Source of the DNA: CAZFHZ01 sp964519015 | GTDB taxonomy: Bacteria; Blakebacterota; Blakebacteria; Blakebacterales; CAYUVJ01 | Length of the DNA: 8,547 nucleotides | Reading direction: 5' to 3' | NCBI GenBank assembly: GCA_964519015.1 | Contig: CAZFHZ010000136.1 | Location: forward strand, 1 to 8,547 | Shown: one piece after another, positions 7,124 through 8,547 of the stretch | Numbering within the stretch: the first letter of the stretch is position 1 | Layout: the number at the start of each line of letters is the position of its first letter | Program-made: the position numbers and the translations under genes | The notes under the pieces: model-generated | Told to the model about the DNA's origin: nothing | The model's input: only the letters and a program-made list of their open reading frames with translations | The model's database searches: none

Positions 7124-7194
7124 CCGGCCGGCACCTCATCGTCGATCGAGCCCGACCGAAGGAGCCTCGAGCGTCCACCCGGTGACTCCTCCGA

Positions 7195-7524
7195 TCACTC
7201 CGGCAGTGTCTCGAAGACCTCCTGGAACTTCTCCTTGTAGATGCGATAGGCCGCCCGCCCAGCCTCCGTCAGATGGATCATCGTCGTGCCTTTCTTGCCC
7301 ACGAACGATTTGGTGATGACCACATAACCGCCCTTTTCGAGCATGCTCAGGTGGGCGGAGAGGTTGCCCCAGGTCAGACCCGTCATCTTCATCAGGAAGA
7401 TGAACTCGGCCTCCGCCACCACGTAGAGCGAGGTCATCACCATCAGTCGGGCCGGGCTGTGGATCAGCCGGTCCAGGTCGGAGAAGGGGTGCGGTCCGGT
7501 GCCGGGAGATCCGCCGGTGCTCAT
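7195..7524 (-). CDS. Winged-helix DNA-binding regulator (ArsR/MarR-like, HTH_34 type)
   Basis: A 109-residue protein that is almost entirely one winged-helix domain. The pattern DLDRLIHSPARLMVMTSLYVVAEAEFIFLMKMTGLTWGNLSAHLSMLEKGGYV (16-67) shows helix 1, then the helix-turn-helix with recognition helix about 51-64, followed by the wing ITKSFVGKKGTTMIHLTEAGRAAY (70-93). This fits the small HTH_34 winged-helix family. It has no ligand-binding domain and no Cys/His metal site of the ArsR kind, so what it senses is not evident; the membrane protein it is coupled to may be the input. The ATG at 7524 overlaps the stop of that gene as ATGA and has the site AGAGGTG. The likely target is the AT-rich palindrome at the head of its own operon. 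It is convergent with the ABC exporter operon and might control it, but no matching site is seen there. Confidence 0.9.
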   Translation of the reverse strand: MSTGGSPGTGPHPFSDLDRLIHSPARLMVMTSLYVVAEAEFIFLMKMTGLTWGNLSAHLSMLEKGGYVVITKSFVGKKGTTMIHLTEAGRAAYRIYKEKFQEVFETLPE

Positions 7525-8165
7525 GCCGTCACCTCTCCATCACCGGGGCGGGGGACCGGATTGTCCCGGAGGAAGCGGACCAGCAGGACGACGCCGGTGC
7601 CGATCATGAGCGCGGCGAAGACGCCGTAGACGATATGGAAACCGAAGGCCGTGTATGCCATGAGCAGCAGGCCGAGGGGGAAGGCGGCCGCGTAGAGCCA
7701 GCCGTAGAGGTAGGCCCGGCCGTAGTCGAGGTACCAGGCCGCCAGGCTGAACACCACCACGCAGTTGACCGCGAAGAGGATGATCGGGAAGTACGGTCCC
7801 AGATCGAGGCCGGTCAGACGGGGGAGGAAGTAGGAGAAAAAGGCGACCAGCCCGGCCAGCACGGACAGGGAGAGTACGAGGGTGGTCTTCCGGAGCTTCC
7901 TGCGCCGCTCCTCGCCGAAACGCACCCGGCCGATCCGGGGCAGGGTGATCAGCTTCTTCCCCAGGAAGAAACCGAGGAAGACGGCTACTCCGAACAGCCC
8001 CAGGACGCCCCCGATCAGCGTGAGCGACAGCTCCTCGTAGCCGGAGAGGATCGGTCCGGTACCCATGAGCAGGAGCATCAACCCGAGGAAGATGTCCCAG
8101 ATGCCGTCCTCGAAGGTGGTCCGGAACGCCCGGCGTTCCAGTTCTTTGGCGTTTGGCAGGTTCAT
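7521..8165 (-). CDS. Six-helix membrane protein of unknown function, coupled to the winged-helix regulator
   Basis: A 214-residue integral membrane protein that I do not recognise as a characterised family. The cytoplasmic N-terminus (MNLPNAKELERRAFRTTFEDG, 1-21) leads into hydrophobic segments near 22-41, 47-69, 94-116, 124-146, 153-172 and 176-197. A very basic loop joins helices 2 and 3 (GKKLITLPRIGRVRFGEERRRKLRK, 69-93), which by the positive-inside rule faces the cytoplasm, so both ends should also be inside. The FEDGIWDIFLGL segment resembles conserved openings of small uncharacterised membrane proteins that I recall next to HTH_34 regulators. The start ATG at 8165 has GGAG nine bases upstream. 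Its stop overlaps the regulator start, so the two are made together; a role as membrane-bound sensor or anti-regulator is inference. No catalytic motif is visible. Confidence 0.8.
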   Translation of the reverse strand: MNLPNAKELERRAFRTTFEDGIWDIFLGLMLLLMGTGPILSGYEELSLTLIGGVLGLFGVAVFLGFFLGKKLITLPRIGRVRFGEERRRKLRKTTLVLSLSVLAGLVAFFSYFLPRLTGLDLGPYFPIILFAVNCVVVFSLAAWYLDYGRAYLYGWLYAAAFPLGLLLMAYTAFGFHIVYGVFAALMIGTGVVLLVRFLRDNPVPRPGDGEVTA

Positions 8166-8198
8166 CTCGAGCGACTCCGAGAAGGTGTGATTTGGTTG

Positions 8199-8229
8199 CT
8201 AATGTGCTTTAGATTTTAAAGTACATTAG
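8199..8229. promoter_or_regulatory. 31-bp AT-rich palindrome, likely operator of the membrane-protein/regulator operon
   Basis: Around a centre at 8214, 13 of 15 base pairs match; the outer arms are CTAATGT and ACATTAG, with CTTTA/TAAAG inside. The mismatches are at 8206/8222 and 8212/8216. The element stands out as AT-rich in a GC-rich window, contains the -10 box of the proposed promoter and lies 34 nt before the start codon. A dimeric winged-helix protein binding here would block RNA polymerase, so autorepression by the regulator at 7195-7524 is the simplest reading. The imperfect, T-poor flanks argue against an intrinsic terminator. Confidence 0.7.
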
Positions 8230-8246
8230 TAATACGGTGGAGTCAA
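8218..8246 (-). promoter_or_regulatory. Sigma-70-type promoter of the membrane-protein/regulator operon
   Basis: On the minus strand TTGACT (8246-8241) is followed after exactly 17 nt by TACTTT (8223-8218). The -35 box matches the consensus at five of six positions; the -10 box keeps the key TA and the final T. Transcription would start near 8211, giving a leader of about 45 nt. The -10 box lies within one arm of the palindrome. Confidence 0.6.
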
Positions 8247-8307
8247 TCAGTTGTTTCAAGACCACCTGGCCAGCTTTCAGAAGGTCCGGTTACCGGACTC
8301 GAACCGG

Positions 8308-8339
8308 TCGGAATCCCCGATCCGGGAGAAGGATTCCGA
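8308..8339 (-). terminator. Hairpin after the cupin gene, possible weak terminator
   Basis: TCGGAATCC (8308-8316) pairs perfectly with GGATTCCGA (8331-8339), a 9-bp stem with a 14-base loop. It begins about 21 nt after the cupin stop, where a transcript end is expected. No T-tract follows on the minus strand, so it is not a standard intrinsic terminator; it could stabilise a 3' end or be fortuitous. Shorter inverted repeats built on CCGG lie next to it (8286-8308). Confidence 0.35.
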
Positions 8340-8359
8340 TGTCATGGAACGATGGGGTG

Positions 8360-8547
8360 TCATTCCAGCCACTCGGCCCGGTCCTTGGTGATCTCGGAAC
8401 GTACGGCTCCGGTATGGGCGATCCCGGCCGGTTCGAAGAGCATCAGCCGGACATGGCCCTCAGGCACCACCTTGTGCTCCAGCCCCCGGGGGACGATGCA
8501 GAACTCGTTCGCCCGTCTGCCCGAAAGCCAGTAGTTGAAAAGGTCGG
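8360..8547 (-). CDS. Cupin-fold protein, C-terminal part (runs off window)
   Basis: The frame is open from the window edge to a TGA at 8362-8360 and gives 61 residues. EFCIVPRGLEHKVVPEGHVRLMLFEPAG is a typical second cupin motif: PxG followed two residues later by a metal-binding His, then a strand ending in FEPAG. The tail HTGAVRSEITKDRAEWLE is common in small single-domain cupins of about 110-120 residues (cupin_2 type). Function of such proteins varies and cannot be told here. Between DLFNYWLSGR and EFCIVPRG the chain looks about ten residues shorter than I expect for these cupins, so the gene may carry an in-frame deletion or be a diverged member. The sequence upstream, with the first cupin motif, is outside the window. 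Confidence 0.75.
   Translation of the reverse strand, partial: DLFNYWLSGRRANEFCIVPRGLEHKVVPEGHVRLMLFEPAGIAHTGAVRSEITKDRAEWLE

Noticed and set aside
7124..7194. Possible bidirectional terminator between the exporter operon and the convergent regulator gene
   Set aside because: Only a 5-bp inverted repeat (TCGAG/CTCGA) and short CCGG palindromes are present, with no T-tract on either strand.
8286..8362. Possible tRNA gene on the minus strand, suggested by the T-arm-like hairpin
   Set aside because: There is no matching acceptor stem, no D-arm, no 5-bp anticodon stem with a 7-base loop at the right distance, and no CCA after the acceptor position. The neighbouring hairpin has a 9-bp stem and 14-base loop, which does not fit tRNA geometry.

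Overview
This is a GC-rich bacterial window with tightly packed genes, short or overlapping gene junctions and clear purine-rich Shine-Dalgarno sites. It shows no rRNA, tRNA, CRISPR array, phage gene or insertion sequence. The lineage cannot be fixed from sequence alone. The gene families seen (a fucose-isomerase-type sugar isomerase beside araB and araD, DUF3788, and a small winged-helix regulator paired with a membrane protein) would fit a high-GC Bacillota- or Chloroflexota-like organism, but that is only a guess.

Left part, minus strand (1-2938): an L-arabinose/L-ribulose catabolic operon in the order araB-araD-isomerase. L-ribulokinase (araB) leads and shares one base with L-ribulose-5-phosphate 4-epimerase (araD, TGATG junction). 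Two bases after araD comes the N-terminal 168 residues of an L-fucose/L-arabinose-isomerase-family protein, cut by the window edge. Together the three could take L-arabinose to L-ribulose, L-ribulose 5-phosphate and D-xylulose 5-phosphate. A perfect 17-bp palindrome lies just upstream of the araB ribosome-binding site and over the presumed transcription start, so it is a good candidate operator. A small DUF3788 gene (2959-3378, minus) lies upstream of this promoter.

Middle part, plus strand (3643-7123): a four-gene operon for an ABC-2 type exporter, in the order ATPase-permease-ATPase-permease. The junctions are a 14-nt overlap, a 4-nt GTGA overlap and a 4-nt gap. Both ATPases keep all catalytic motifs. 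The substrate cannot be read from the sequence.

Right part, minus strand (7195-8246): a six-helix membrane protein of unknown function and a 109-aa winged-helix regulator, coupled by an ATGA overlap and convergent with the exporter operon. Their promoter (TTGACT-17-TACTTT) has its -10 box inside a 31-bp near-perfect AT-rich palindrome, which suggests autoregulation. At the right edge is the C-terminal end of a cupin-fold protein on the minus strand, followed by a short intergenic region with hairpins.

The best leads are the two palindromic operators, the membrane-protein/winged-helix pair, and the replacement of classical AraA by a fucose-isomerase-type enzyme. I did not find a clearly new multi-gene system.
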